From Methylocella sp. (GTDB lineage Bacteria > Pseudomonadota > Alphaproteobacteria > Rhizobiales > Beijerinckiaceae): 64,000 bases of DNA. Shown here piece after piece: positions 29,216-38,202 of the stretch. Where the stretch lies: contig JBBCGG010000001.1 of NCBI GenBank assembly GCA_037200525.1, positions 1,902,501 through 1,966,500 of the forward strand, written 5' to 3'. Position 1 is the first letter of the stretch; every line of letters begins with the position of its first letter. Under the pieces are notes generated by a model that did not search any database, was not told where the DNA came from, and worked only from the letters and a program-made list of their open reading frames with translations. Both the position numbers and the translations under genes were made by a program.

Positions 29216-30309
29216 CAGCGCAGCTCCCGCGCGCCAGTCGCAAGTCGCTTCGGACCCATTGGACGCGCGAGCTTCATCTTGCCGAGGTCGACGAGCCCAT
29301 TCGGGAAAACCAACACCACGAGGACGATGAGCGCCGACAGGATGAAGGGCCATAGCTCCGGCGCCGCGGTCGAAAGCCAGAATTTCAGGGCGTTGACCAG
29401 AAGCACGCCGATCACGGCGCCAATAAGATGCCCCCGGCCGCCGATCGCGACCCAGACGGCGATCTCGAGAGAAAGATCGGGCGCGAGGAGACGCGGATTG
29501 ATGATGCCGACTTGCGGCACGTAGAGAATGCCCGCCAGCGCTGCGATGAGCGCAGCCAAACACCAGACCGCCAGCTTCAGGCGAAGCGTATCGTAGCCTA
29601 GGGTGCGCAGCCTGACTTCATCGTCGCGCGCGGCCAGCATGAGCGCGCCAAAACGGCTGCCGAGCAACATGCGGCAGCCAAGCAAGGTGAGGCCCAGCGC
29701 CAGCACGGAGACAAACGACATGGCGATCACCACGCCGTCGGCGCCGATCGGCCAGCCGAAGACGACCGAAAAGCCCGTCATGCCATTATTGCCGCCGAAC
29801 CCGGTATCATTCCGGAACATCAGCAGCATCGCCACATAAACGAGCGCCTGAGTGATGATCGCGAAGTAGACGCCGCCGACGCGGGACCGGAAGGACACAT
29901 AGCCGAATGCGCCTGCGATCAGCAGGGTGACGATTGCGGCGGCCAGCAGGGCATAAGGGAAAAATCCGAAACCCGCCCAATAGAACGGCAATTCCTTCCA
30001 GCCCATGAACTGCATGAAATCCGGCGCCGTGCCCGTGACCTCAAACGAATGTTTCAAGAGGTACATGGCGACCGCATAGCCGCCGATCCCAAAGAACAGG
30101 CCTTGCCCAAGCGACAATATGCCGAGATAGCCCCAGATAAGGTCGAGCGAGAGGGCCAGCACCGCGAAGGCCGCGAGTTGGCCGATCGCGTTCGCCACAT
30201 AGGGCGAAACGCCGGAAGAGGTCGCAGCCGAGACGGCGAGCAAGATAGCTACCGCCGCGATGAGCGCCAGCAACAGGAGCAGCGGCCGGTCCGACGTCCA
30301 GGGCTTCAT
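29215..30309 (-). CDS. urtC: urea ABC transporter permease UrtC
   Basis: 364 residues from the ATG at 30309, which overlaps the urtB stop as ATGA. LivM-type permease with about nine or ten membrane helices, for example LLLLLALIAAVAILLAVSA and the IGQLAAFAVLALSLDLIWGYLG helix. The EAA-like coupling loop AARDDEVRLRTLGYDTLRLKLAVW contacts the ATPases. UrtC is recognised by GYLGILSLGQGLFFGIGGYA and FGGNNGMTGF. It forms the pore with UrtB. Confidence 0.93.
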   Translation of the reverse strand: MKPWTSDRPLLLLLALIAAVAILLAVSAATSSGVSPYVANAIGQLAAFAVLALSLDLIWGYLGILSLGQGLFFGIGGYAVAMYLLKHSFEVTGTAPDFMQFMGWKELPFYWAGFGFFPYALLAAAIVTLLIAGAFGYVSFRSRVGGVYFAIITQALVYVAMLLMFRNDTGFGGNNGMTGFSVVFGWPIGADGVVIAMSFVSVLALGLTLLGCRMLLGSRFGALMLAARDDEVRLRTLGYDTLRLKLAVWCLAALIAALAGILYVPQVGIINPRLLAPDLSLEIAVWVAIGGRGHLIGAVIGVLLVNALKFWLSTAAPELWPFILSALIVLVVLVFPNGLVDLGKMKLARPMGPKRLATGARELR

Positions 30310-31922
30310 TTGCGGCGGCCTTTGACGGCGAAGAGGCCCTCGGGGCGCCATTGCAGGAAAGCGATAATCATCAGCAGCACGATGACTTTGGCCGCAACTG
30401 CGCCCCAGAGCGGCTCTATCAGCACATTGATCTGTCCGATCCCGAGCGCGGCCACGACCGTGCCCGCGATCGTGCCGACGCCGCCGAGCACGACCACCAT
30501 AAAACTGTCGATGATGAAGTTCTGTCCCATCAGAGGATTGACGCTATAGACCGGCGCTAGAGCGAGGCCGGCCAATCCCGCAAGGCCCGAGCCGAGGCCA
30601 AACGCCATCATGTCCACCCGCCGCACCGGGATGCCGATGCAGCCCGCCATGATCCGGTTCTGCGTAACCGCGCGAATGTTGAGGCCAAGCGGCGTCAACC
30701 GCACGATGGCCCAGGTCAAAGCCAGCGTCACGATCGCGAAGACGATGGCGAACATGCGATTCCACGTAAAAATGAAATCCCCGATGACGGGCACGCCGCC
30801 CGTGACATAAAACGGCGTGACAAATTGCAGGTTCTGCGTGCCGAAGGTGACGCGGACCAGATTGGTGAGGAAGAGGCTGACGGCCCAGGTGGCGAGGAGG
30901 CTCATAAGCGGCCGGCGGTAGAGATGCCGAAGCAGCGCGGCTTCGAGCGCTATGCCGATTGCGGCGGTAACCAGAAAAGCGACTGGAATCGCCAGGATGA
31001 GGTAGAAGTCGACAAGGCCGGGCGCGAGACGCCGCAGCCCTTCCTGGACCAGCCAAGTCACATAGGCGCCGATCATGATGAACTCGCCCTGCGCCAGATT
31101 GATCACGCCCATCAGACCGAAAATTACCGCGAGGCCGATTGCCGCCATGAACAGAATGCTGGCGAAGCTCAGCCCATTGTAGAGCGTTGCAAGCACGTCG
31201 CCGATGGCGATGCCGCGTGAGATCTTAGTGACTGCGGCGTCGACCGCGCGCTTGAATTCCGGATTGGTCGCATAGGCCGGATCGGCTGTTAGCGCCTCGA
31301 CTTCCGTCATGGCGCGGCGGTTCGGATTTTCGGCGATCTGCGCCAGAGCCGCGATCCGCTTTGCCGGCTCGGCCGAATTCAGCGCGGCCGCATGGGCGAT
31401 CGCGAGGATCTGCTGCTTCAAAGCGGGATCTTGCTCGGCCCTCGCCGCCCCGTCGAACAGGCTTTCGGGCAAGCTCGCGGCCTTACGCTCCAGCGTATGC
31501 AGAGCCGCGCTGCGCCGAGTTGCGTCGGGGGCGGCGCGCAGGGCGAGAGCCGCCTCGGCAGTCTCAAATATACCCCGGTTCTTCAGGTTGAGCACCGGGG
31601 CGTGCGCGTCTTCCCCCGCCTCCCGCGGCGCGCCGGTCAGCGCGTCGAGAGTGGCTCCGCCGGTTGCGACTACGGCTCCAGCCGCGTCGCAAGTAAATTT
31701 GTGGTCGAGCACGGCGCGGGCGATCGGCGCCGCCCAGTTTCGGTCATCGTCGGAACCTTCCGCCGCCAGCCCGACTAAGGCGCCTCCGGTCTCGTTCAGC
31801 GCGGCAGCCTCGCCGCAAAGTCCAGCGATCAAAGCCGGGCGCGCCGCGTCCGCCGCGTAGAGCGACCCAGGCGCCGCCATCGTCACAGCAAGACAGACGG
31901 CGACGCAGAAACGACGCAGCAT
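30306..31922 (-). CDS. urtB: urea ABC transporter permease UrtB with long N-terminal periplasmic domain
   Basis: 538 residues from the ATG at 31922; ATG 31982 is less likely because the signal peptide MLRRFCVAVCLAVTMAAPGS starts here. Residues about 25–240 form a periplasmic, HEAT-like helical domain (AEAALALRAAPDATRRSAALHTLERK), which is a known UrtB extension. The LivH-type permease follows, with AIGLAVIFGLMGVINLAQGEFIMIGAY and the late GVGTIAGTVVAALGIGQINVLIEP loop. Coupling to UrtC is by the 4-nt overlap. Total length is normal for UrtB. Confidence 0.93.
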   Translation of the reverse strand: MLRRFCVAVCLAVTMAAPGSLYAADAARPALIAGLCGEAAALNETGGALVGLAAEGSDDDRNWAAPIARAVLDHKFTCDAAGAVVATGGATLDALTGAPREAGEDAHAPVLNLKNRGIFETAEAALALRAAPDATRRSAALHTLERKAASLPESLFDGAARAEQDPALKQQILAIAHAAALNSAEPAKRIAALAQIAENPNRRAMTEVEALTADPAYATNPEFKRAVDAAVTKISRGIAIGDVLATLYNGLSFASILFMAAIGLAVIFGLMGVINLAQGEFIMIGAYVTWLVQEGLRRLAPGLVDFYLILAIPVAFLVTAAIGIALEAALLRHLYRRPLMSLLATWAVSLFLTNLVRVTFGTQNLQFVTPFYVTGGVPVIGDFIFTWNRMFAIVFAIVTLALTWAIVRLTPLGLNIRAVTQNRIMAGCIGIPVRRVDMMAFGLGSGLAGLAGLALAPVYSVNPLMGQNFIIDSFMVVVLGGVGTIAGTVVAALGIGQINVLIEPLWGAVAAKVIVLLMIIAFLQWRPEGLFAVKGRRK

Positions 31923-31985
31923 TACAATCCCAATCGCGGCCGGCGACAATGCGCCGGCCGGTAACTCCACTTTGTTTGGCAATGC

Positions 31986-33239
31986 TTATCCCTGTAAGCC
32001 GAACGGGACAGGCTTCGGGGTGTCCTTCGACTGCCAGAGCACATCGAACCCTTGTTGTTCGTTCACGGACCCTATGAACACGCCGCGGGACACATAATTG
32101 TTCTCGGCCGTCATGGCGATCTTGTAGCCCGATGGGCAATCAAAGCTGAGGCCGGCGAACGCCTTGCGGACTTCGGGCACATCGAACGAGCCGGCCTTGG
32201 CGGCCGCCATCGCCCAAAGATGCACGGAATCATAAGCCGACACCATCGGGTCGATAGCCACACTGCCCTTGAAGGGGACGTTTTTGGCCTTCACATAATC
32301 GGCCCATTGCTTGAGGAATGCCTTATTGGCGGCTCCTTTGGCGTTCTGGAGGTAAGCCCAGCAGTTGAGATGGCCAACGAGCGGCTCCGTGTTGAGGCCT
32401 TCGAGGTCGGCTTCAACCATGTCGAGCCCGAGGACGGGAACGTCGGTCGCTTTGATGCTCTGGTTGGCGAACTCGCGGAGGAAATCCGGGATCGATGAGC
32501 CAACCACGGTGAGAACGACGATCGGCTTTCCGCCCGGCTGATCCGCAAATGACCGGATCTGATTGACCAGCGTTTGGAAGTTGGAGAACCCCAGCGGGAC
32601 ATATTCCTCTTTCAAGGCGGTTTCCGGAATGCCCTTGGACTTCCAGTATCCCTTGAGTAGTTTGTTGATGGTGCGGGGCCAAACGTAATCGGATCCCAAC
32701 ATGAAGAAGCGTTTGGCGCTGACGCCGTCGTCGCCCATCAGGTAATCCACAGCGGGCAGCACCGAACTCGTGGGCGGCGAATTCACGTAGACGACATTCT
32801 TGGAATTTTCCTCGCCCTCGAAGTGCAGCGGGTAGAACAGAAGGCCGTCCGCGTGCTCGACGACCGGCAGCACCGATTTGCGCGACACTGATGTCCAGCA
32901 GCCAAACAACGCCGCGACCTTCTCCTGCTCTAACATCTGCTTGCCGATCTGCGCATAGAGCGGCCAGTCGGAAGCCGGGTCGGACACCGCAACCTCAATG
33001 GTGCGGCCGTTGACGCCGCCCTTGGCGTTGATCTCCTCGGCGGCCATGCGGACGACATAGTTCAGCCGTCCCTCGATATTGGCCATTGTGCCGGAGGAGG
33101 AGAATAGGCAGCCGAGCTTCACGGGCCCCGTCGCCGCGCGAGCGGAGCGGATGATCGCCGGCATGCCAATTGGCGAGGCGAGGGCTGCCGTGGCGAGACC
33201 CGTCGCTTGGAGGAACGAACGCCGTGAAAACGTGCTCAT
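31986..33239 (-). CDS. urtA: urea-binding periplasmic protein UrtA (Tat-exported)
   Basis: 417 residues from the ATG at 33239. The N-terminus STFSRRSFLQATGLATAALA is a twin-arginine signal (SRRSFLQ), so the protein should fold in the cytoplasm before export. The mature part is a type I periplasmic binding protein: VKLGCLFSSSGTMANIEGRL, AALFGCWTSVSRKSVLPVVE, GLLFYPLHFEGEENSKNVVYVNSPP and the LGSDYVWPRTINKLL loop. This set is diagnostic for UrtA rather than for branched-chain amino-acid binders. It is the first gene of urtABCDE–fmdA; a sigma-54-like element lies about 70 bases upstream. Confidence 0.95.
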   Translation of the reverse strand: MSTFSRRSFLQATGLATAALASPIGMPAIIRSARAATGPVKLGCLFSSSGTMANIEGRLNYVVRMAAEEINAKGGVNGRTIEVAVSDPASDWPLYAQIGKQMLEQEKVAALFGCWTSVSRKSVLPVVEHADGLLFYPLHFEGEENSKNVVYVNSPPTSSVLPAVDYLMGDDGVSAKRFFMLGSDYVWPRTINKLLKGYWKSKGIPETALKEEYVPLGFSNFQTLVNQIRSFADQPGGKPIVVLTVVGSSIPDFLREFANQSIKATDVPVLGLDMVEADLEGLNTEPLVGHLNCWAYLQNAKGAANKAFLKQWADYVKAKNVPFKGSVAIDPMVSAYDSVHLWAMAAAKAGSFDVPEVRKAFAGLSFDCPSGYKIAMTAENNYVSRGVFIGSVNEQQGFDVLWQSKDTPKPVPFGLQG

Positions 33240-33310
33240 GAACGACACCCTATTTGTCAAAGACGGGCGTAGCTTTTGTCCCATGGCTCTATGGGAGGCA
33301 ACTTCAAATA

Positions 33311-33328
33311 TTGCACAGCGTTGCCCAA
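33311..33328 (-). promoter_or_regulatory. sigma-54-like promoter of the urt operon
   Basis: On the minus strand TTGGGCAACGCTGTGCAA gives GG at 33326–33325 and GC at 33314–33313, exactly the GG-N10-GC spacing of a -24/-12 promoter, with TGG and T-GC-A matches around them. Transcription would start near 33301, leaving about 60 bases of leader before urtA. Nitrogen control by NtrC would follow from this, but I found no clear NtrC-binding dyad upstream. Confidence 0.5.
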
Positions 33329-33590
33329 ATGAGCGGCAAAAGCTCGATATTCCAATGGATTATGTCACTTTTGACATTTTGGGCGGCCCATGTACCCTGT
33401 TGACGCGCCGCGGTGACGGATTCTCAGATCTTTTGAAGCGACATTCTGTCTCAGTAAGCGGCGCCTGGCGTTATCGTCGCGGCTGTTCGCCAAGACTAGC
33501 CCAGCAAGCGGCTGGAACTCACTGAACTGATCTGAGAAGCGCGGAAGTTCCTGTCCAATCGGTCCGATAACTGACGCAGGACTCATTCCG

Positions 33591-33977
33591 ATGCGACGCT
33601 CGCAGCACACCGAAGGTGAAATCCTACATCTGCTCCTCGAGGCGAGCGCTGGTCTCTCCATCGCTCAGATTTGCAGCGCCGCGCGGATAACGCCGCGCAC
33701 GTTTTATCGGTGGCGCAGACGCTACGGCGGCCTGACCTTGCCGGCGGTTCGCGAAATGAAGGAGCTCCAGCTTGAGAACTTGAGGCTCCGCACTCTCGTC
33801 AATAGTCTCTCCGCTCGTTTGGATGGGACGGCGATGAAGATCCCATCCTCGAATGCTACCAAAGTTGCAGGGCGGCCAGATCAAGGCTGCGAGCGCAATG
33901 GGCCTTCGGCGATTGGTTCCGAGCCCATGCGCGGCGCATCGGCTGGCCGCTTCGCGTTCGTGCGCGGCCTTCGATGA
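33591..33977 (+). mobile_element. IS3-family OrfA-like transposase fragment
   Basis: 128-residue frame. The first 85 residues match IS3/IS407-type OrfA: MRRSQHTEGEILHLLLEASAGLSIAQICSAARITPRTFYRWRRRYGGL (HTH_Tnp_1), then the leucine-zipper-like KELQLENLRLRTLVNSLSARLDG. OrfA normally ends near there and slips into OrfB. Here the frame continues as unrelated sequence, and no OrfB catalytic DDE domain is present. So it is a stranded 5' piece of an IS3 element, or a domesticated DNA-binding protein, lying between the urt and ure operons. I see no clear terminal inverted repeats. Confidence 0.7.
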
Positions 33978-34034
33978 TGCGACTCGACAACTTCAGCAAT
34001 TTGCGGCGACGGGCGCAGTTCGCCACTCTGAAAT

Positions 34035-35738
34035 TCAGAACAAGAAGTAGCGCTGGGCCATGGGCAATACATCGGCGGGCTCGCAAGTGATGATTTGGCC
34101 GTCTATCCGCACCTGGTAATTTTGCGGGTCGACTTCGATCTTCGGCGCCAGATTATTGTGGATCATATCCTTCTTTTGAACGGACCTTGTGTTGCGAACA
34201 GCCGCCAGCGATTTCTGGAGCCGGAGTTTGTCGCCTATGCCGTCATCAAGCGCGGCCTTTGAGACGAACGTCACCCCGGTGCTGGCGCGGGCGCGGCCGA
34301 GCGAGCCGAACATGCTTCGATAGTGCACCGGCTGCGGCGTCGAGATCGAAGCGTTCGGATCGCCCATGGGCGCCATGGCGATCATGCCGCCGATAAGGAC
34401 AAGCGAAGGTTTGACGCCGAAGAACGCCGGCTTCCAAAGCACCAAGTCCGCGCGCTTGCCGACCTCGATCGAGCCGATTTCATGGGCTATGCCATGAGTG
34501 ATGGCCGGGTTGATGGTGTATTTGGCGACGTAGCGCTTGGCGCGAAAATTATCGTTGCGCTCGCTGTCCTCGGGCAATGGCCCGCGCTGCAGCTTCATCT
34601 TGTGAGCGGTCTGCCAGCACCGCAATGTCGTTTCTCCGATGCGCCCCATCGCTTGGGAGTCGGACGACATCATGCTGAAGGCGCCAAGGTCGTGAAGAAT
34701 ATCCTCCGCCGCGATCGTTTCCTTGCGGATGCGCGACTCCGCGAAGGCGACATCCTCGGGAATTTGCGGGCTCAGATGGTGGCATACCATGAGCATGTCC
34801 AAATGCTCGTCGATGGTGTTGATTGTATAGGGGCGCGTCGGATTGGTGGATGACGGCAGGATGTTTTGCTCGCCGCACGCGGTGATGATATCCGGGGCGT
34901 GACCGCCGCCGGCCCCTTCCGTATGGAAGCTGTGGATGGCGCGGCCCTTCATGGCCGCGAACGTGTCCTTGACGAATCCGCTTTCGTTGAGCGTATCGGT
35001 GTGGATGGCGACCTGAATGTCTTCCTCATCCGCGACGGACAGGCAGTTGTCGATGGCCGCTGGCGTTGTGCCCCAATCTTCATGGAGTTTCAGCCCCATG
35101 GCCCCGGCGCGGATCTGTTCATGCAGGGGCTCGGGCAGGCTCGCATTGCCCTTGCCGAGCAGCCCCACATTGATCGGCAAATCATCGATGGCCTCGAGCA
35201 TGCGATGAATATTCCAGGGTCCTGGCGTTACCGTCGTCGCAAGCGTTCCGACTGATGGTCCGGTTCCGCCGCCGATCAAGGTGGTTGTGCCGCTCGCGAG
35301 CGCCTCCTCCGCCAGTTGCGGGCAGATGAAATGGATGTGCGAGTCTATGGCGCCGGCCGTCAGGATCTTGCCTTCGCCAGCAATCACATCCGTGCCAGGC
35401 CCGATGATAATGTTGACGTTTGGCTGCGTGTCGGGATTGCCGGATTTGCCGATGCCGGCGATGCGGCCATCCTTGATGCCGACATCGGCTTTCACAATGC
35501 CCCAATGATCGAGAATGATGACGTTTGTGATGACGACATCAACCACTTCGGCGGCGGATCGCTGGCTTTGTCCCATGCCGTCGCGGATAACCTTTCCGCC
35601 GCCGAACGTCACTTCATCGCCATATGTCGCGCGGTCTTCCTCGATTTCGATCAGTAGTCCGGTATCGGCAAGGCGAATGCGGTCGCCGATGGTTGGGCCG
35701 TAAAGATCGGCATACGCCCGTCGCGTAATCGTCGCCAT
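34035..35738 (-). CDS. ureC: urease alpha subunit (catalytic)
   Basis: 567 residues from the ATG at 35738, with GGAGGG upstream; the longer open frame reaching 36065 runs through ureB. The enzyme splits urea to ammonia and carbamate with a dinuclear nickel centre. All ligands and catalytic residues are in the standard numbering: His134 and His136 (DSHIHF), carbamylated Lys217 (GLKLHEDWG), His246 (VAIHTDTL), His272 ([12 protein letters not shown]), Cys319/His320 on the mobile flap (MVCHHL) and Asp360 (SSDSQAMGR). So it should be active. It ends the ureDABC unit, 2 bases after ureB. Confidence 0.98.
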   Translation of the reverse strand: MATITRRAYADLYGPTIGDRIRLADTGLLIEIEEDRATYGDEVTFGGGKVIRDGMGQSQRSAAEVVDVVITNVIILDHWGIVKADVGIKDGRIAGIGKSGNPDTQPNVNIIIGPGTDVIAGEGKILTAGAIDSHIHFICPQLAEEALASGTTTLIGGGTGPSVGTLATTVTPGPWNIHRMLEAIDDLPINVGLLGKGNASLPEPLHEQIRAGAMGLKLHEDWGTTPAAIDNCLSVADEEDIQVAIHTDTLNESGFVKDTFAAMKGRAIHSFHTEGAGGGHAPDIITACGEQNILPSSTNPTRPYTINTIDEHLDMLMVCHHLSPQIPEDVAFAESRIRKETIAAEDILHDLGAFSMMSSDSQAMGRIGETTLRCWQTAHKMKLQRGPLPEDSERNDNFRAKRYVAKYTINPAITHGIAHEIGSIEVGKRADLVLWKPAFFGVKPSLVLIGGMIAMAPMGDPNASISTPQPVHYRSMFGSLGRARASTGVTFVSKAALDDGIGDKLRLQKSLAAVRNTRSVQKKDMIHNNLAPKIEVDPQNYQVRIDGQIITCEPADVLPMAQRYFLF

Positions 35739-35740
35739 TT

Positions 35741-36052
35741 CTAGCCCTCCAGTTTGCCCATGATCTTTGCATTGAAACCATATACGGCGCGTTCGCCGGC
35801 CAACGCCACGAGTTCGACGTGGCGCTCTTGTCCGGGCTCGAAGCGCACCGCCGTTCCCGCGGGAATATTCAGTCGGAATCCCCTCGATATTTCGCGGTCG
35901 AACACCAACGCCGCATTGGTTTCGTAGAAATGAAAATGAGAGCCGACCTGTATGGGCCGGTCGCCCGAGTTCGCAACCGTCACGTCGCGCACCTGCCTGC
36001 CGGCGTTCAACTCGAGGACGCCGTCCTCTATAAGAAATTCGCCTGGAATCAT
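35741..36052 (-). CDS. ureB: urease beta subunit
   Basis: 103 residues, [51 protein letters not shown], a textbook urease beta chain. It packs between UreA and UreC and helps position the flap over the active site. Separate ureA, ureB and ureC genes are the usual bacterial arrangement. It starts 9 bases after ureA ends and stops 2 bases before ureC, consistent with one transcript. Confidence 0.97.
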   Translation of the reverse strand: MIPGEFLIEDGVLELNAGRQVRDVTVANSGDRPIQVGSHFHFYETNAALVFDREISRGFRLNIPAGTAVRFEPGQERHVELVALAGERAVYGFNAKIMGKLEG

Positions 36053-36061
36053 TGCGCGCTC

Positions 36062-36364
36062 TCAAGGTATGGGGTTGTGCACGGTGACGAGTTTTGTGCC
36101 GTCGGGGAATGTCGCCTCCACTTGGATGTCATGGATCATTTCAGGAATCCCTTCCATCACATCGCCGCGAGTCAAAAGGGTGGCGCCATAAGCCATGAGT
36201 TCGGCGACGGTCTTCCCGTCGCGCGCGCCTTCCATAATCGCGGCGGATATGAAGGCGACAGTCTCCGGGTAGTTCAGTTTCACCCCGCGCTGCATTCGGC
36301 GTTCGGCCAGCAGCGCCGCAGTGAAAAGCAAAAGTTTGTCTTTCTCGCGCGGTAAAAGTTCCAT
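36062..36364 (-). CDS. ureA: urease gamma subunit
   Basis: 100 residues, [57 protein letters not shown], with the conserved [30 protein letters not shown] end. This is the smallest urease structural subunit. The frame starts 24 bases after ureD ends, on the same strand. Confidence 0.97.
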   Translation of the reverse strand: MELLPREKDKLLLFTAALLAERRMQRGVKLNYPETVAFISAAIMEGARDGKTVAELMAYGATLLTRGDVMEGIPEMIHDIQVEATFPDGTKLVTVHNPIP

Positions 36365-36388
36365 AACCGGCTCCCAGATTAATAATTC

Positions 36389-37294
36389 TTATGTCGCCCA
36401 AATCCGCGGAAGGCAGGCAGGCTTTAATTGAAGAGCGGTTCGCAGCGAGTCCCAGGCCCGGGCGAAAAGCTGCTTCCCCTCTTCGGCATGCCGCCCGAGG
36501 TAACGACAGACCACAGCTTGATCAAGCTGGCTGACCGAGAAGACCCTGTCTCCTGCCTGACCCACCGCGTCCAATACAAGGTCCGCCAGCCCGCCTTTCA
36601 GCGGACCCGCGTAGACCATAGCGCCGAACACGGGTTGGCCGCCAAGCCCGTAGGCTGCATCCTGCAGGGGCGAGCCTGCGCGCAGGTGAAGTCGCTCGAA
36701 CCAGATCGGTTTGCCCGCTTGCACTATTTCGACGCGCTGCGTGATAGAACCGGTGGTGAAGCGCTCGTTCGCGGCTGGGCGACCAAGGCAGATGAAATCC
36801 CAACCGACGAAAGTTGCGCCTTCCTCCAACGCCACGCGCGTATCGATCTCCGCGGTGGCGCCGTCGAAGACAATCGTCTCCTGGGGCAAATACTCGCATA
36901 TTGCCCCTGCGGCCACATCGATGACGCAGCGTTGCAAACCCTTTCCGGTCGCGCTGCGATAAAACTTCGTGGCGCCGGGCGTCGTCAGCACGGATCGGGC
37001 TTCGCCGCCCAAATGAAACGTCAGATGCAGCTCATCGCCCCCGGCGACGCCGCCAGGAGGATGCAGCACATATACATGACACGTCCCGTCCTGCTCCGGG
37101 TAAAAGGGGCTCTGCACCACAAGGGGGCCGAAATGACGGCGGCGCATCAGGCGGGTGCGCCGATCGACATATTCAAACCACAGCTCCAACTCGGCCCTCC
37201 AGCGATGCGAATGGGCGTCGCCAAGCGAACGCTGGAGCGCGGTTGCCGACCCGACATCGAAGGCTGGGGATTCTGTCAATGCGGGCGGCTTCAT
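36389..37294 (-). CDS. ureD: urease accessory protein UreD
   Basis: 301 residues. UreD (UreH) binds apo-urease and, with UreF and UreG, delivers nickel through an internal tunnel. Diagnostic segments are FGPLVVQSPFYPEQDGTCHVYVLHPPGGVAGGDEL, LTTPGATKFYRSATG, YLPQETIVFDGA and GWDFICLGRPAANERFTTG. It is the first gene of ureDABC. The sequence upstream is the dyad-rich region shared with ureEFG. Confidence 0.95.
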   Translation of the reverse strand: MKPPALTESPAFDVGSATALQRSLGDAHSHRWRAELELWFEYVDRRTRLMRRRHFGPLVVQSPFYPEQDGTCHVYVLHPPGGVAGGDELHLTFHLGGEARSVLTTPGATKFYRSATGKGLQRCVIDVAAGAICEYLPQETIVFDGATAEIDTRVALEEGATFVGWDFICLGRPAANERFTTGSITQRVEIVQAGKPIWFERLHLRAGSPLQDAAYGLGGQPVFGAMVYAGPLKGGLADLVLDAVGQAGDRVFSVSQLDQAVVCRYLGRHAEEGKQLFARAWDSLRTALQLKPACLPRIWAT

Positions 37295-37418
37295 GTGATG
37301 CTAATCTGGGTCATCTCTCTCGCGTCAGAGCGACGGCGGCGGGCAAATCGGCGCCGGCGAGCGGGGCGAGGCAACCGTCCGCTCGCTCGCGACGCTCATT
37401 ACATGGCGGGAAACCTGC

Positions 37419-37532
37419 TTCATGACCCACGAGGGGCATGAATATTCATCAATCATGCCAGCCCGCGGGAACGTCCCAGCAACCATCGTGCGCCCCCCTT
37501 TTTGTCATGATGAACGCATTATTCATCATGAA
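37419..37532. promoter_or_regulatory. cluster of ATTCAT/ATGAAT dyads between ureDABC and ureEFG
   Basis: The 375-bp divergent region holds several overlapping inverted repeats. GGCATGA (37435–37441) with TCATGCC (37453–37459), 11 bases between. Inside it, a perfect 12-bp palindrome ATGAATATTCAT (37438–37449). TCATGATGAA (37505–37514) with TTCATCATGA (37522–37531), a perfect 10-bp repeat with 7-base spacer. Another TTCATGA starts at 37419. Half sites share CATGA/TCATG. This looks like an operator array for a dimeric regulator controlling both urease halves. The half sites recall NikR's GTATGA/TCATAC but with different spacing, so the regulator is unknown. Confidence 0.55.
37478..37494 (-). promoter_or_regulatory. 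possible sigma-54-like promoter for ureDABC
   Basis: On the minus strand GCGCACG-ATGG-TTGCT matches the sigma-54 consensus TGGCACG-N4-TTGCT in the CACG block and the whole TTGCT block. The first G of the -24 GG pair is C, a serious mismatch. It lies between the two main dyads, pointing at ureD, about 180 bases away. Confidence 0.3.
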
Positions 37533-37683
37533 GCCCCCGTCGTCAAAGCGCCGCGATCCGTTGTAATCGCCCGGCAACCGGTCTACGCTCTCAGGGGCCG
37601 GGGCGAAATTAGCTCACGCCGAATATTTCGCCGCGCAAGTCTGCCTTTCGTCGCCAAGTCTGTCTGATGTGGGCTCGCAGGAT

Positions 37684-38184
37684 ATGTTGGAAATTGAAGA
37701 ATACGCCTCTTCCGGGGAGATAGCGGACGAAAGCATGACGCTTCCTTTCGAGCTTAGAAAGAAGAGCCGAATGCGCGCGATTCTGGACAGCGGGGCGGAA
37801 GCTGCGGTCGTGCTCGAGCGCGGTCGCATTCTGCGCAGCGGCGATCTTCTGCGGGCGAGCAACGGGTCCATCGTTGAAGTTCGCGCCGCGGCTGAGGCCG
37901 TCTCCACGGTGCGGTCCAGAGATATCTTGTCCTTGATGCGAGGCGCCTATCATTTGGGAAATCGCCATGTGCCCCTGCAGGTCGGCGATGGTTTCCTGCG
38001 TTACCAGCGCGACCATGTGCTCGATGATATGGTCAGGCAGTTGGGCCTCGAGGTCGCGGCGGAAATGGCGCCATTCGAGCCGGAGCCGGGCGCCTATGGC
38101 GGCGGCCACGGCCATTCCGATGGTCACGGCCACAGCCACTCGCATGGGGCGCACGCCCATCATCATCCGCATGACCATGAGTGA
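37684..38184 (+). CDS. ureE: urease nickel-delivery protein UreE
   Basis: 166 residues from ATG 37684; a GTG at 37669 would add five residues. UreE is the nickel metallochaperone of the urease pathway. The body has LPFELRKKSRMRA, GAEAAVVLERGRILRSGDLLRASNG, and AYHLGNRHVPLQV, the last carrying the conserved dimer-interface metal-binding His. The C-terminal tail is His-rich (about 14 His in the last 30 residues: GHGHSDGHGHSHSHG and HAHHHPHDHE), a nickel store found in some UreE proteins. It heads ureEFG, divergent from ureDABC. Confidence 0.95.
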   Translation: MLEIEEYASSGEIADESMTLPFELRKKSRMRAILDSGAEAAVVLERGRILRSGDLLRASNGSIVEVRAAAEAVSTVRSRDILSLMRGAYHLGNRHVPLQVGDGFLRYQRDHVLDDMVRQLGLEVAAEMAPFEPEPGAYGGGHGHSDGHGHSHSHGAHAHHHPHDHE

Positions 38185-38202
38185 CGGCGAGGCGTCGATC
38201 GG

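Noticed and set aside
34323-35255. Two long open frames antisense to ureC
   Set aside because: They have no family features, and the minus-strand ureC has a complete active site with normal length, so these are shadows.
36428-37441. 337-codon plus-strand frame over ureD
   Set aside because: It overlaps ureD completely and reads as Arg/Gly-rich low-complexity sequence, whereas ureD motifs are clear on the minus strand.
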